A DNA stretch of 64,000 bases, taken from the NCBI GenBank assembly GCA_026874595.1, contig CM049317.1:34810901-34874900 (forward strand), in the 5' to 3' direction. Positions 32,001-46,983 of this stretch are shown piece after piece; position 1 is the stretch's first letter, and each line of letters starts with the position of its first letter. The notes beneath the pieces are model-generated. The model made no database searches. It saw only the letters and a list, made by a program, of their open reading frames with translations, and was not told where the DNA came from. The position numbers and the translations under genes are program-made. This DNA is from Sipunculus nudus (lineage: Eukaryota; Annelida; Sipuncula; Golfingiida; Sipunculidae).

Positions 32001-35000
32001 ACAAAATTAAACTTTATATATTCGTTTATGGCAGACAATTTGACAGATCTGATATAATTTAAAATGTAAATCTGTGAACATACATGATCTATTTTGATTG
32101 CATATCTTAACAGTTTACTATACAGGTGCTAACGCGTTCATCATCCTTTGAGTGAAAGTTTTGTTTGTAGTGACATTGAAAATATCCAATGGATATCTCT
32201 CCCTGCAACTGAAGGTTATGAAATTATATCTTGTTATATTGAGACAACAAATATCGTTTGAGACCTTCAATCCAATTCTTTCGAAATATCCAACGGACAT
32301 TTGATTTTCGCATTTGTGAAATATGCGCATATTGTACTATAATGAACGAGCATCTTGGCAACCAAAGGATAAAGTATTCTATGTTTTCCTCTAACGTCGT
32401 CCAAAAATATGCATGCTTATGCAAAAAAAAGGGGAAACAATGAAATGTCGGTTTTATAATTTGAACTCAGACCTTGAAGTGACCTAACAATACAAATATA
32501 TAATAAACCTTTTGCTATGGATAAAATTTCATATAATTTCTATATATTTATCTTCTTTCCCAGGTATTTATGGATAAATTGTTAAGTGATCAACGTGCTA
32601 AAACAATTACTTGTCCGGCTCAATCTTAATACTTATCAATAATTTCCGATATACAAGAGTCATGTGTCTCCTTCTAATATTAAAGAGTTTAATTAAGATT
32701 TGATAATTAGTATATGTGGTTGTCATTATATTATAATTTGTTTAACTGATTTGGTGACAAAATTTCTATCCGTTTTTAAGGAAAATGTAAACAGCTTACG
32801 AGAAAGTTTACAGTGAAATTGGGAGAAACTGGCGTATTTTTCATGTTTTTTTATTGTCAGAATCACTCATCGTTATCGCATTTACTATATTATCCTCAAG
32901 TTTAATCATTTATCCTTGATGGCGTGTGTTTATGCTTTACATGTGTTGAAACACAGCGGAGATAACCGACCGTCGACCCTTGTGTAACAGCATAGGGGGA
33001 GTCAAGCGTGACGACACCTTGTACAGGCGCCATGGTAGACTGACCAAGAAAGGACTTTGATGCAAAAACACACGTCGCAGTTCTCCTCAGTACCCGAAGA
33101 TGGAAAGTACCACTTTATATTTTATATTTAAAACTCTGACGTAATGACAACACGAGCGGATGAAGGGTCACATTGTTTATTTATTCTTATCTTGACATTA
33201 TTTAATTTCATTCTACAAAAAGCTTGTACATAAGATCAAGAAAGTGGAGGGAAGACCTGTTCCGGAGCTTCGTGGTTTTGATATTCCTATTTATCATGTC
33301 GATCAGTAATTTCACGGTCACTTGGTGTTCATAATAATGACACCTGAAGAAAGAAGATATTCATTTTCGAAATTGTATTCATTTTGTATTTCAATATTTG
33401 CACAATGGAGTCGTTATTCAATTATGCATGTGAATGTTCACTATCAAAATTGTGTAAATTGAATGTTTGAAATTCTTAAGAACTTCTAAGCGTGTATCAT
33501 TTGCCTGATTTAATTTTTAAGGAATTATCATTGAATGTAAGACAATGCATTTGATTGTTTATATAAAAATTACAAGTATAGTTTTGAAAATTTGAGTTTT
33601 TTTTATATATGGTAAAATATATATTTCATAATTTTTAATGAGAGTAAAGTAACGTTACTAGATTGAGGGTTTTGTCCTGTTTGACATAAGGGAAGTGGAG
33701 TGGTGCGGGGTTTTTGAGCGGTATTTCTTTGGATTTTTCCCACACACCTTTTCTCTAAAACTCATTTCCTTTTGGTCTAAGAAAGCTGTGACCTAGCCAC
33801 TTTTAAAAAGAAGTTTAAGACATACTTATTTGTGAAATTTTTTGTTGATTTGTTATTTGCTGATTGCGAACATTCTCATTTTTATATTGTGATTTTAAAT
33901 AATTCTATTTGTTTCATGCCACATCAGAGTATAATGTTCGGGGTTTGTTTTTAATTTATTTAATCAAAGTAACATCTGTATTTTCCTTTTCGTAATTTTT
34001 CATATCCTATGCAATTGCTTGTTTGTAATAAATTTTAGAGCACATTATCGTGGATTTGACGCTTTATATAATAAAAATTATTGTTAAAATAATAATAATT
34101 ATTATTATATTATTATTATTATTATTAAAAGGACTATGGATAGGTCGTTTGGTGTTACCTCAACTTGACACTTTTTTATACCACTAGACATTCTTAGATA
34201 TTTTGCACATGACATCCACATGGCATACTTTGTTAAATTATCAAATATAATTTTGGGGTCAATGTGGTTATTTTTGCAGTATATGAAGTTAAAAATTGAC
34301 ACATGTGCTGGGTTTTTATATATTATAAATAAGGGGGAAACAAAATTACATATTTTAAAAAATTGACTGACAGATTTTTCATTTTATTCTACATAAATAT
34401 GCAGAATTAAATGTCAATCATATTTAAAGACAAAAATATGTATGTCAAAAGATTAAATATTAAAATATCAGACAAAAATATGAAAATTTTGGAGATTTTT
34501 AGTTTAGTCAACTCCCCAAAGGTGTTCCTTGCGATTCTGAGACAGAGAGCCAGTCCACTCTTAAATAGCTGTTGGCATAAAAAAATATCTATGTAATCGG
34601 CTTTTAAAATGCCCAGATCAAAAGAAATAAAATAGATCAGCACTCAAAAATATGTGTAAATACTAGTACTAATTATCTCTTCAGCATTACACAGTCAATG
34701 TCACTGACAATCACATGGTGATATTTATGCTCTGTTTTGTCATCTATTTGCAGCTGTCAAAATTCTCAGTTGACTAGAACTCAAGATCCGTTAGTATGTT
34801 CCTGAACTTGAGCCTTTTCTAATGATATGATGTTTGAAAATTTCTAAGTTACAATGTGTTACTGGTTATAAAATTATAAAAATAACCTGTTTCACTGAGA
34901 AATCCTACAATTGTGTGAGCCATATTTCAAAACCAAGAAAAATATTCCTACTTCCATCATTTTGGAGTAATATAGATAAATCAATACATATACGGATATT

Positions 35001-36622
35001 AAACCTGCTGTTTTCAAAGGATCCCTTCAAACCAATAGAGGGCTTATTGCAAATTTCAGATCACCTTTTACCCGAGCAGGTACAGGGCTTTAATTACATA
35101 ACAATCAAGGATACTCATTTTATATTTATTTTTGATAAATTCAAATTTTGTCTACATTCAAAATAAGTGTATACTACGTACCTCAGGTATTTTTATCACC
35201 TGCCGGTGAACACACACCCAAAAATTGCAGCGCCCCCTACTGTTAGCAAATATCTCCGAGTGGCCGGTGGGGAACGGACATTTTGTAAATTTTATGTGGC
35301 AGGGGCGATGTATTGGCAATCATTCGGTTTTCATATGAATTCAGTAAAACTACTGCGAGCCCTCTATATTACAATTAAAGAGAATCATAAAGAGAATGAC
35401 AGGTATCTTAGTCAAGAAACACATAAATCATTGCCGATTAGCAATTCATTAGCGTCAAGCAGATGCGCATTGGCTAATCAGCGAAACTGAAGTTGGTACA
35501 TGGGTTTCATGCATAATAAGTAACACATTAAAATATATTCGAATGTTAGTAAATACGTAATACTTATGAAACACGTGTCTTTAAATCACATGAAATCCAA
35601 TAATAGTCTTGAGTTGCTTAATAGGACTATTTTTCCTTAAGTAATCCATTGAAAGCGCTGCTGATCAGCGAACTAGTCACTGTCAGGTATGTTGCGTTTC
35701 TTGTATAATAATTAACAAAATAAAAATATATCTGTTTGTTTGTAAATACGTAATAGTGATAAAAAGATGTCTTTTAATCATGTTTATTCACACAATAATC
35801 GAATATTGCTATATTGGGGATAATTTGCTTGAAATTAATGCCTTAATTGAAAGGTCGCTGATCAGCTCGCTGATCAGCGAATTATACCCTCCCGCCTCAT
35901 GACAATTCCACTAGAAATCTTTAATTTGCATTATCATCATTGGGGGGGCCAGTAAAGTGTAAAGTTCACCCTTAACGTCCTCGATTTTTGCGTAAAGTTG
36001 CTAACAGACAATTGTAAAATGAACCAACGATCCAAAGGGAAATAAGATAACCTTCGCCTCCGTTTATAAGTACATATTTTACAATAATATCTATAATATA
36101 CCAAAAGAAGATACCTTAACCTCTCGTCATGGTCATAGACCAATAACACAAAGTTTCTGCAGCAAAAGGTAATATATTCTCTCACCTGAAATGTGACAAA
36201 GAAATCCAGTGACTGTATCCTCATAGCAATTAATATTCTTTAGTTCAGGAGGGTTATTCCATTTCACAGCTTTGCAGTTCTTTCCTAAGTCATCTGCTGC
36301 AAATAGTCAGATATACAAAGTGTGCAATTCTGTATGACGTTAATTTATATGGCTTATTGATTCCCCCATGCATAGTTGAATATACAAAACCTACCTGAAT
36401 TATCCTGATATATCTGTCGAGTTCGAACAGAATTAAACTTCTCAGTGGGTGAACTGGTGATATTGAGCCAGGTCTGGTTAATTCCTTCCGTGTCCATGTA
36501 TTTCTTAACACTCTTTTTCTCGTCAACCATGTTGCCAGCTAACAAATACCCACCAAATGATCTGCACAAGTTCCTTGCTTCATTCAACGTAACGTTTGTC
36601 TCGGGTAAGAAATATTCATCTG

Positions 36623-36669
<47 letters not shown>

Positions 36670-37536
36670 ACGGAACCTAATATCAACAGATCACGTATAC
36701 CTGATGAACATAAATTTTGTCAATGAGAAGAAAAAATATCAGATTCTGTAACACTTGGCAGCGTGTAATGTCAAGGGGAATGAATAATGAAGTCAGTGTT
36801 TTTTTTTTGTTAACAAATAACTATAATTTATTTTTAAAACAACCCTAATATTACAATACACTAAATCAATACAATTACACAGTATAACAGCAGTATAACA
36901 ACAAATCAATACAATCACACGAAAAAATAAACAAAGTGCACAGTACCTGGATACCACTGTCACAGCGAAAAGTCCTTTATAATGTATAAGCCGGATGAAA
37001 AGTTCACACAAATTCTCTCGGAGAATAACAGTCCAATGTAAAGCTCTTGTAACAATCCAGAAAGTAAACTTGAGACAGGCAGCACTAAATTGTGAAGTGT
37101 CAGTAATAGTAGAATCCCTGAAATTACTGGATTATCGGATAGGTCCAACACACACTGACTAACACGCTTCCTCGTCCGCTGGAATATTCTATCACCTCTC
37201 TCTGCATTAAAACACAGCCGCTTATTTATAACTTCTCGCCACAAGCCGAGAATTTTCCACTTCTCGACCAGTCTAAAGAATCCAACATAATACACACGTT
37301 CAAAGAACATACCAGAACAAAAAACGCTGTGTATTTGGGGTTCAACCAATGCGGATTAAACCGAGCCTGCAACATCCGGCCAGGCGAGGCCGCTACAACA
37401 CGAGCTATGCGTGGCACACAAACAAAATGCCAACAACACATGGAACATCCGTGTGCACAATAAAACAATCATCTGTAAAACCGCTGCATACAATAAAAGG
37501 GCAGCTGTAACAATATATACATATATATGTATATAT

Positions 37537-37603
<67 letters not shown>

Positions 37604-37861
37604 ACCGGACACACAAAAGCGTTCCTACTGGCCTTGTTAGTGAAGCTTGCTTTAATGGCGAAGCGGTAGAACGTCTGACTTGTGTGTCACAGGGTACGGG
37701 TTCGAACCCACATTCGGGCCTGTTTTCTATTTTCACCCGTTACAAATGGGGTCAGAAGTGGGATCCGGGGAGTTGGTGTCGTGGCATGATGCCCCACCCA
37801 GTTCACGTGTGTGACCCCCGGGATAGATCCCACGTTCTGGGGACAGAACGTCCTCGGAGAA

Positions 37862-37895
<34 letters not shown>

Positions 37896-40800
37896 TGTAT
37901 ATATGTGTGTATTTTGATCTAAGGAAGGTATGAAAGATTTCAATGTATGTTTTAAGGCAAGGAAGCTCTTCCTAAAGAAAAAAGGAATATGTATACCTCG
38001 TATGTAACAGAAGCGGACCCACGGGGGAGTCCATGAAAAAAAATACACACACTTTTCAGCCGCTGCAGCCTTTTTTGAAGGCATTCAGAACATCCCCCCC
38101 CCCCCCCCCCCCATTTTTTTCATAGTCATGGGCCATGTTATTAAGTGTTGTCATTGATGTTCGTCCATCGCTATGCAAAGATGACCATGATGATCAAGGT
38201 TTGGTAGTTGATCTAACTTTGTGTGTCCGGAGATGACTTGTCAGGCCAATCCGGGCATGGAAGTACCTCCGACAGGTTTGACACTTAAGATCGGTGGTTG
38301 CTGTTAAGGCAGTTGCCATCCTCTCCGTGCGGATCTCAAGCTTATCTGTGTACAACTGCACGCCAGACTTTCGTCGCTGACGATGGCGGGAGAAAAATCG
38401 GTCGTCAAGCCTAGGTCACAGCACGTTCAGTCTACGGTTCAGTATGTTCTTCAAAGTCGTGGGGGAAATTTACCGTATGGGATACCGTGAATGAACGGTG
38501 ATGGTCCAGAGGGGTCCATGTTCTTTAGAATGGTCCTTTTTACAGAAATGTGCAATTTTCGGCCAGCTGGAAGGAACTTGATTCTGGGTATCAAGCCCTG
38601 GAGACTGGCCATGGCAAATTCTCTTGTCACCCCAGAGCGTTTCCAATTACCTTAAGGACACCGTAGGAAAACGTGACTGTACGAGGTTACATTGAAGTTG
38701 CCGTAGGTGAATTTAGATAACAGTAGCAGTATCGCGGTGAGAACGTAGCGACTACTGTCAGGAACGGGGCCATCTTCGTTGTTCTACAGCAAGGTTTTAC
38801 TGTGTGAGAGTGGTTTTATGGCAATGCCGTAGCAAGGGGGGGGGGGGGGGAGGTACTCGAAGCGTTCGTAAGCCGAACGATTGCATAACGAACTCGTTAC
38901 TCCTTCGTTTCACATTTTTGCGTAACACGAACCATTCTTTATTTTATTCTCGTTCGGAAAATCCTCAAAATTGTCGTTATCCTAACGGACGGTCCAGACC
39001 AATTATAGATTTTCAGAGACTTTCTCCTTGATTTTATGCATTTGGACTTCAGTTTACTTTCTGGGTTGTTCCAAGAACTTTACACTGGACTGTCATTCTC
39101 CGAGAGTATACATTTAAAGAACTTATCGTGGTGACGGTGTTGGTATCCAGGTACTGTGCACGTTATTTTCTGTGTGATTGCATTGACTTGTTGCTATCCC
39201 GCTGTTTAACTGTATAATTTTATTGATTTAGTGTATTGTTTTGTTAGGGTTGTTTTAAGAACAAATTATAGTTATTTGTTAACAAAAAACCACTGACTTC
39301 TTTATTCATTCCCCTAGACATTTCACGCTCCCTAGTGTTACAGAATCTGATTTTTTTTTCTCCATTACAAAATTTGTGTTCATCACGCATACGTGATCTG
39401 TTTATATCAGGTTCCATAACAACATAAAACGAATATATAATACAGAACATTGGAAAATTGTGTTAAAATGTCCTAAAATTGAGCTGTATTTCTACAAAGG
39501 CGTTTATTTTTTAAACTTATTGAACCCTAGATGTTTTCAATGCTTGAACTAATGCCTTAAATACACAGTTACATTTATTGTTTTTAATTCTCTTTTTTCC
39601 CTTTGGAAACATTATCAAAAACATAACATATAAAGTACATATGTAAGTCTATCATTTTCAATTGTATGTATACTTTTTATTTTTTCTCCAGACTACTAAA
39701 CGCAACCATATGGGCACGAAGAGGGCTTAGGATTAGTTATGAGAATATTTATGGCAAACGATTTTATTCAAAACTGCAAGTGAATCATAATATAATTACT
39801 CCTAATATTTAGTGCAACAGCGGGAAAAAAATATTGCATTGGAAAATATTGATGACGAGGTCTATTGGTGTCTATTTTCCCTGCAAATATGGGCAAGCAG
39901 GAAATATTTAATAGCTTTTAACACATGCATTTATAAACATATAGGCCTAAAAATACGACCCTTTTACGCGGTCCCGGATGCGGTACGGTCGTACTTGCGG
40001 ATCGAGTCAAAAATATTGTATTATGATTCTTTTTATGCGGTTGCGGCACCATACGTAATTTTTTTTCCTTAAACAATAGTTAAAACTTATTTTTAAACAC
40101 AAAGTTTTAACACACTTGATTACACGAATATCACACCTCAGTTTTGAAACATAGAATTGATCATTTATAAACTTAAGGGAAAATCAGCACTTTCGTTCTA
40201 TCCCCTACACAACAAGCGTTCATTTGTAACCATGACAATTACACAAGTTTAAAAAACAAAAGATTAAAAAAACATCACTTCGTGTTCTTATTGCAGAAAT
40301 GAAATCAAATAATCGTGATTTAAAAACACAATAAAGTGTGAAAGTTTTTAAGCAAGTATCTAACCAAAATGCTTTCTGTATATACTAACTTGATCATGCA
40401 ATGCTTATAATTACTTTCTAAAAATACAATTTATGGTTATGAGCTTTTCTTCCATCGGCTCCTTCAAGTGAATAGATTCAAACCTTCAATATCCTGTTAA
40501 TCTATAAAATAAGCTAATTACCTGTTTTATGTGTTAAATGTATGTGATTTCTGGCTACTCATGGTATACATTTATGAACTTCTACGCAGACGAGTTCTTA
40601 TAACGCCTCTGTCATAAGTGTATGAGTGGGTATATCTACAAGCTGTGTTGCAACCATGGCACCATTGTAATAACGGTCACTTTTGTAATAATTATTACAT
40701 AGTGGTTGGTAAGGGCCAGTTTTTGCCAACCACTATTGTAATGACGGTCACTATTGTAATAATTTTTACATCAGTGGTTGCAAATACTATTGTTATAATT

Positions 40801-43800
40801 TTTTATTACAATAGTGGTTGATGTTGCAGGCGGAAATTTTTCCCAGATTCGTCGAGATTCTTCCAAACAAATGACATTCCCGAAAATAAAACCACACAAT
40901 TCATACTCAGTATCCCCAAAAACGCATCAAAATGTATTTTATATGTTATTACACTAGTGAACTTTATTTCATTATTGACCGTAGTAATGGTCACTATTGT
41001 AATAAAAAGTAGCGGCTGCTTTTATCTAACCACTGAATAAATAATTTTCCTTTACCATTTACCATTGATTCATATTTGAGTTTATTTTACCACTGAAGAA
41101 ATAATTCTATCGTCGTTCATCTTGAAATGCCACCATTGTTTTAAATTTGTGTTCAAGTCTGAAATGCTGCAAAATAGTAGTATTCCAAACTTTATAATCC
41201 ACTCTTACATCATTAATTATAGAAATAACGAAATTTATTACAAAAGTGAACGTTATTACAATAGTGACCGTGTCGGGCAACCATTATTTTAATAACGGTC
41301 ACTATTGTAATTAAAACGAGCGGCTGCTTTTATCTAACCACTGAATAAATAATTTTCCTCACTGTTCATCTTGAAATGCCACCACTGATTTATATTTGAG
41401 TTCAAGTGTAAAATGGTGAGGAATTAAAGTATTCAAACCTTGTAATTAACTCTTACGTCATGAATTATACCTATATCGAAATTTATTACAATAGTGAACG
41501 TTGTTACAATAGTGACCGGGTGGAGCAAACACTATTGTGAAAAAGGTCATTATTGTAATAAAAACTAGCCACCACTTTTTTCTCACCACTGAAAAAATAA
41601 TTCTATCATCGTTCATCTTGAAATGTCACCATTGTTTTATGTTGGTGTTCTCGTGCCCTTGCATAGCTTTATAACATACACTAAAATTGGTGGCGCCACC
41701 TGCAACCAATTTTGCACAGCGTCCATCTTTTTCATCTACCTTGGGATAAAATCAAACATATCTCTGCATTGGTTGGATTTATCTACCTGAAGTTTTGCAT
41801 GCGTATACATCCTGGATAGCTTTCTTTATTTTATGATAGGTGGCGCCACCTACATTCACGTTCAGACTGCAAACATATAGGCTTATATCTCATAAGATTG
41901 ACATATTCTTTTAAAATTGTACAAGTGTATAGATATCACATAGGTCTTTATCATACGCAAAACTGATAGCGCCACCTTCCACCATTTTTGCACAGCGTCC
42001 GTCTGCTTCTCTGCCGTTGGATAAAATCACTTATATCTCGGCATTGGTAATTGACTTATCTGCCTAAATTTTGCAGATTTACACATCTCAGTTAGCTTTC
42101 TGGATTTTGTGGCAGGTGGCGCCACCTATATTTATGTTTACGCTGCAGACATCCAGGCGTATATCTCAGGACTGGTGTTTGCTGTATCCTCCTGAAATTT
42201 TGCATGTGTATAGATCTTACATAGCTCTTTATCATACACAAAACTGGAGGCGCTACCTTCCACCATTTTTGCACAGCGTCCGTTTTTTTTTGTCTGCCGT
42301 GGGATCAAATCACTCATATCTCAGTAGTGGTTTGACTTATCTGTTTAAAATTTCCATATTTATACATCTTGGATAGCTTTCTAAATTTTGTTGCAGGTGG
42401 CGCCACCTACATTTATGTTTACGCTGCAGACATCCAGGCTTATATCTCAGGACTCGTTTGACATATTCCCCTGAAATTTTGCATGTATATAGATATCACA
42501 TAGATCTTAATTATGCACAAAATTGGTGGCGCCACCTTCCACCATTTTTGCACAGCGCCCTTCTATTTGTTTGCTGTGGGATAAAATCACTCATATGCAA
42601 GTAGTGGTTTGACATTTTTTGCATATCTATTTAACTTCGATAGCTTTCTGGATTTTGTGGCAGGTGGCGCCACCCTACATACACATTTCGGCTGCAGACA
42701 TCCATGCTCATATGCACCACACCTCACCCTATTTCTCCTTGCCACTCAATCCATGCCTCACTTCACCCATCCCACTCTGATTTCGGCGGATACACGTAGT
42801 CGCTTTTCGACTACCCGTATTCTAGTTTCCTTCATGGTTCATCCTGAAATTCCACCGTTGTTTCATATTTGTGTTCAAGTGTAAAAATGCTGGGGAATCA
42901 TAGTATTCCAAACGCTGTAATCTACTCTGACGTCATTAAGTATACCTCTAACGAAATTTATTACAATAGTGAACGTTATTACAATAATGGCCAGGTCGAC
43001 CAACCACTATTGTAATAACGGTCACTATTGTAATATGAAAATAGCCGCCACTTTTATCTCACCACTGAAGAAATAATTTTCTTCATAGTTCATCTTGAAA
43101 TGCCACCATTGTTTTATATTTCTGTTCAAGTGTAAAATAATGGGGATTTATAGTATTCAAAACGTTGTAGTACACTATAACGTCATTAGTTATACAAATT
43201 ACGAAATTAATAAAAGGAAAAATTAAACCATTATAAGACATACAATATATAAATCTGTCTCCTTGTCAGTTTCTGAAGTTAATGAGGGCAGATTTTATGA
43301 GACCTGAAAATAAGATTCATTAGAGGATCGACTCCACTGCGACATGAAAAAGAGAGAAATGTGTTCTTTGGCTAAGAAAATAGCTTGAGCAGTCGTAGAA
43401 TTGAAACAAATTAAGTCAACCAGGAATATACAAGGGAAAAGATGATCTCAGGAACAGATCTAGTATGTCCCCTGCCTGTTGTGGATATAGCTTGAAAAAA
43501 GTGGTGAACACCTATATGAAATTAGAGATGCGTCAATGTTAGTTTGGTAACTGTGCTTTAAATTCTTTTTAAATTATTGCGATGCACTTTTTTTAACATT
43601 GTTGCCTCTGTGACCTTGAAATATATTTCAAGGTCACCAATATTCGAACTCGAATTAGCCCTTGATCAGACGCATCAATGCTGCATGTTTGGTGGCTATA
43701 ACTGAAACTTTTTTTGAGTATTTGCGTAAAATCATTTTAGCGTAATGGCCGCTGTTAACTTGAAAAATGCGTCAAGGTCATTTATGTTCGACCTTGACTT

Positions 43801-44449
43801 AGCCATTGATAAGGTCCATCAAAACTGCATGTTTGGTAACTGTACCTCAAAATCTTTTCCAGTTATTGTGTTAACATCGATTTAGCATTATCGACATTAT
43901 CGACACTGTTATCTTGAAAAATGTGTCAAGGTCATCCATGTCTTAGCCCTTGATAAGATGCATCAATGCTGCAAGTTTGGTGGCTGTACTTCAAAATCTG
44001 TTTGAGTTTTTGCGTTACCTGTGATGGACGGATGGACGGACGGCACGACGGAAAGACGGACGGACGCTGACCATTTCTATGAGCCCCGCAGACGGAGGCG
44101 GCGGAGGATAATTATAACCCAACCATAGGGGGCGTAGTAAAGTAGGCCACAGGGCCTTGCTCCCATCCCCGGTCCTCCCGTTTGGTACTACCCGTTATCC
44201 CGGGATGTCACTTATCTGTCAGTTCACATGCAGATACATTGAGCTACAACCTTAAGCTGAAATATCGGAGTTTGCTAGAATATAATCAAGAAAATTTAAG
44301 CCCCATAAATGACGGCTAAGGTGTCTGTGAAACATGTATTCATTAGAAGTGCAGTTATTGAGATTTTATTCATCGATAACTCTACACGACAAATATATTT
44401 AAATATATTTTATTTCTTCATCTTGGACAAAAGTACTAATTGGAATGAA

Positions 44450-44522
<73 letters not shown>

Positions 44523-44679
44523 GGTACAAATAGCACTCTGGTATGATTGGCAATTGTACCAGTACAGATTGCAATTGGGTTTCGTACCAGTGAAAGTCCC
44601 AACTGCGATCTGTACTGGTACAATTGCCAAGCGTGCTAGATTGCCATTTGTACCAAAACATATATAAATATAAATATAA

Positions 44680-44727
<48 letters not shown>

Positions 44728-46919
44728 GCAAAATAAAGTAATTTCTTGTTATATAAATATAATATTAATATAATTACATAATAATAGTTAAGATAAATAA
44801 AGACGTACCTGTGTTCACATGGTGACGTTCTAAATGACATTAGATACAAATCGAGTGCACTGGATGTTTGGGTGTCTCTATACATGCATGCTAGTATTAA
44901 GCAACATATGTGGATCATTTCAAATCAACCGCGCATCTATCACCAGCTGGCCTCATTGTATCAGTGATATCGTTAAACACTGGACCCTTGTCAACCATGA
45001 AAACACTCGATTTTTTTTAGGTGTTTATATCGAGCCGCTCATTAACACCCGGGTGTTTATACTGCTCATGTTATAGGGGCTGATGAATTAATAAATAAAG
45101 GGAAGGACATTATAAGACCTATTAAACCTCAAATACCCAAATTAATTATTTAACTGCAAATATATATGGTAAAAATACTGACCGCTGACAATAATGCTTG
45201 AAATTCGTGTATGTATATAAAATGTTACTTCTTGAGTTCATTTACACACATTTGAAACTGTTACAACGTAGTGAGACATTTGTTGACACTTTTAAAGGGA
45301 CATTTAAACATGTTGGTAAAAGCACGTCTTGTGTCTATCAGTAGACACCTGTGTTTTCTGCATAAACACGAACGTTTTATACACGTGAGTATTCAAATAT
45401 AACACTGGTGTATTGTAGAAAACATTAGACGTGTTACCATTTTTTACAGTGTAAGGGATTAGCTATAACTGTTATTGTGTTATATGTTTAATTACGTTTA
45501 TGTTTAATTAATTTTACACTATTAAAAGGGTAGGGTAGGTAGCGCTAACTGTCTGGTTGATGAGAAAACTTTCCAAAATAGATGAACATGCCAAATTGCA
45601 GACCAACACATTGAACCACTCCTGAGATATGAGCAAGTTTTACATAAAGCAAATGTATGGATGGATGCCACAAAAAAAATTGCAGATGGCGCCACCAGTC
45701 TTGAATATGAGATTGAGGTATCCAAGATCTATGTACAAGCACAATTTCAGGTCAATGCGGCAAATCAATCCTGAGAAAAGGGCATTAATATATACTATGA
45801 AATCGATAAGGTTGGTGGCGCCATCTTTCTTGGTGTTTTTTTTAGAAAAACTTTCCAAGATAGATTTACATGCCAAATTTCAGACCAATAAATTGAACCA
45901 CTCCTGAGATATGAGCAATATTCACCTAAAGCAAACGTACGGATGGATACCACATAAAAACGATTGAAGATGGCGCCACCAGTTTTAAATTCAAGATGGA
46001 GGTATCCCAGGTCAATTGTCATAATAAATTTCAGCCCCATCCGTCCATTTGTTTTTGACTTATAATGCTTACAGTACTGACAAGTGACAATGACTGGATA
46101 TTAAACGGCGCGAAAACAAGAAAAGGACAGAAGATGGCGCCACCTGTCTTCTGCAGAAGGCAACATTACACCCTTCCGCCAGACGTCGTTTTTACTCAAA
46201 ACGAATCTCTTCTGTTTGGGCACTGCGGGAAGGACCGAACTACTTGACAGGTGTAGCCTGGTACCAAATTCTCTTAAATTCTTGGTAAAGATCCGTGAAA
46301 TATTTTTATCTCGCATGAAAGAAATCTCTACAGCGGTTGCATAGGCGGCGGCGGCGCGACCGCATCTAAACCATAGCATCCCGACTTTGTCTAAGGATAC
46401 CACAATAAAAAACAAGTTCCCTGTTTTTACCTCTGAATGAGGACTACAAACATGTAAATATGTGTTTAAATGGTCTAGTTTTCTTGACGACGTATACAAC
46501 GTCATGAACGACGTTATGTAGCGGAGGACATACACTTCTGGTAAATTTGTCCAGTTTAACGGTTTTATTATTCCTAAAAAGTATTAATTTACATTAAATA
46601 ACCCTAAATTTTGCTTAATTATACATCTGTTAATTATAATTATTGTATAATTTCTACTATATTCATTGTAAAAATTGTTAATTCAAGATTTTAAAATACC
46701 CCATAAAAACACCGTTACCAGTCTTATGACATATACAATCAGCTCTGTTCATATGAAAATTATACTGATGACCCCTCATTTTCCAATTTCAGCCCCTATC
46801 CATGTCGCATGCTGTCTCTCGGAGGGCCACATTTTGGACCGAGCGACCCCTGACAAAACGTCATGATATGGATGACGACGGTATTCATGCAGGCAGTTGC
46901 GGCAAATTTTCTGAGTGGC

Positions 46920-46983
<64 letters not shown>

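Noticed and set aside
32118-32330. Additional CTLD exon of the long-tailed receptor
   Set aside because: Stops without a donor, and the 36186 to 31847 join is already in phase; listed only as a possible relic.
33690-35490. Complete LINE between CTLD1 and CTLD2 exons
   Set aside because: Only a C-terminal-like scrap and an ATT tail are visible; no reverse transcriptase motifs were found.
44309-44918. Poly-YI open frames at 37.4-37.9, 44.3-44.9 and 53.5-53.8 kb
   Set aside because: Translated TA microsatellites; no flanking coding signal.
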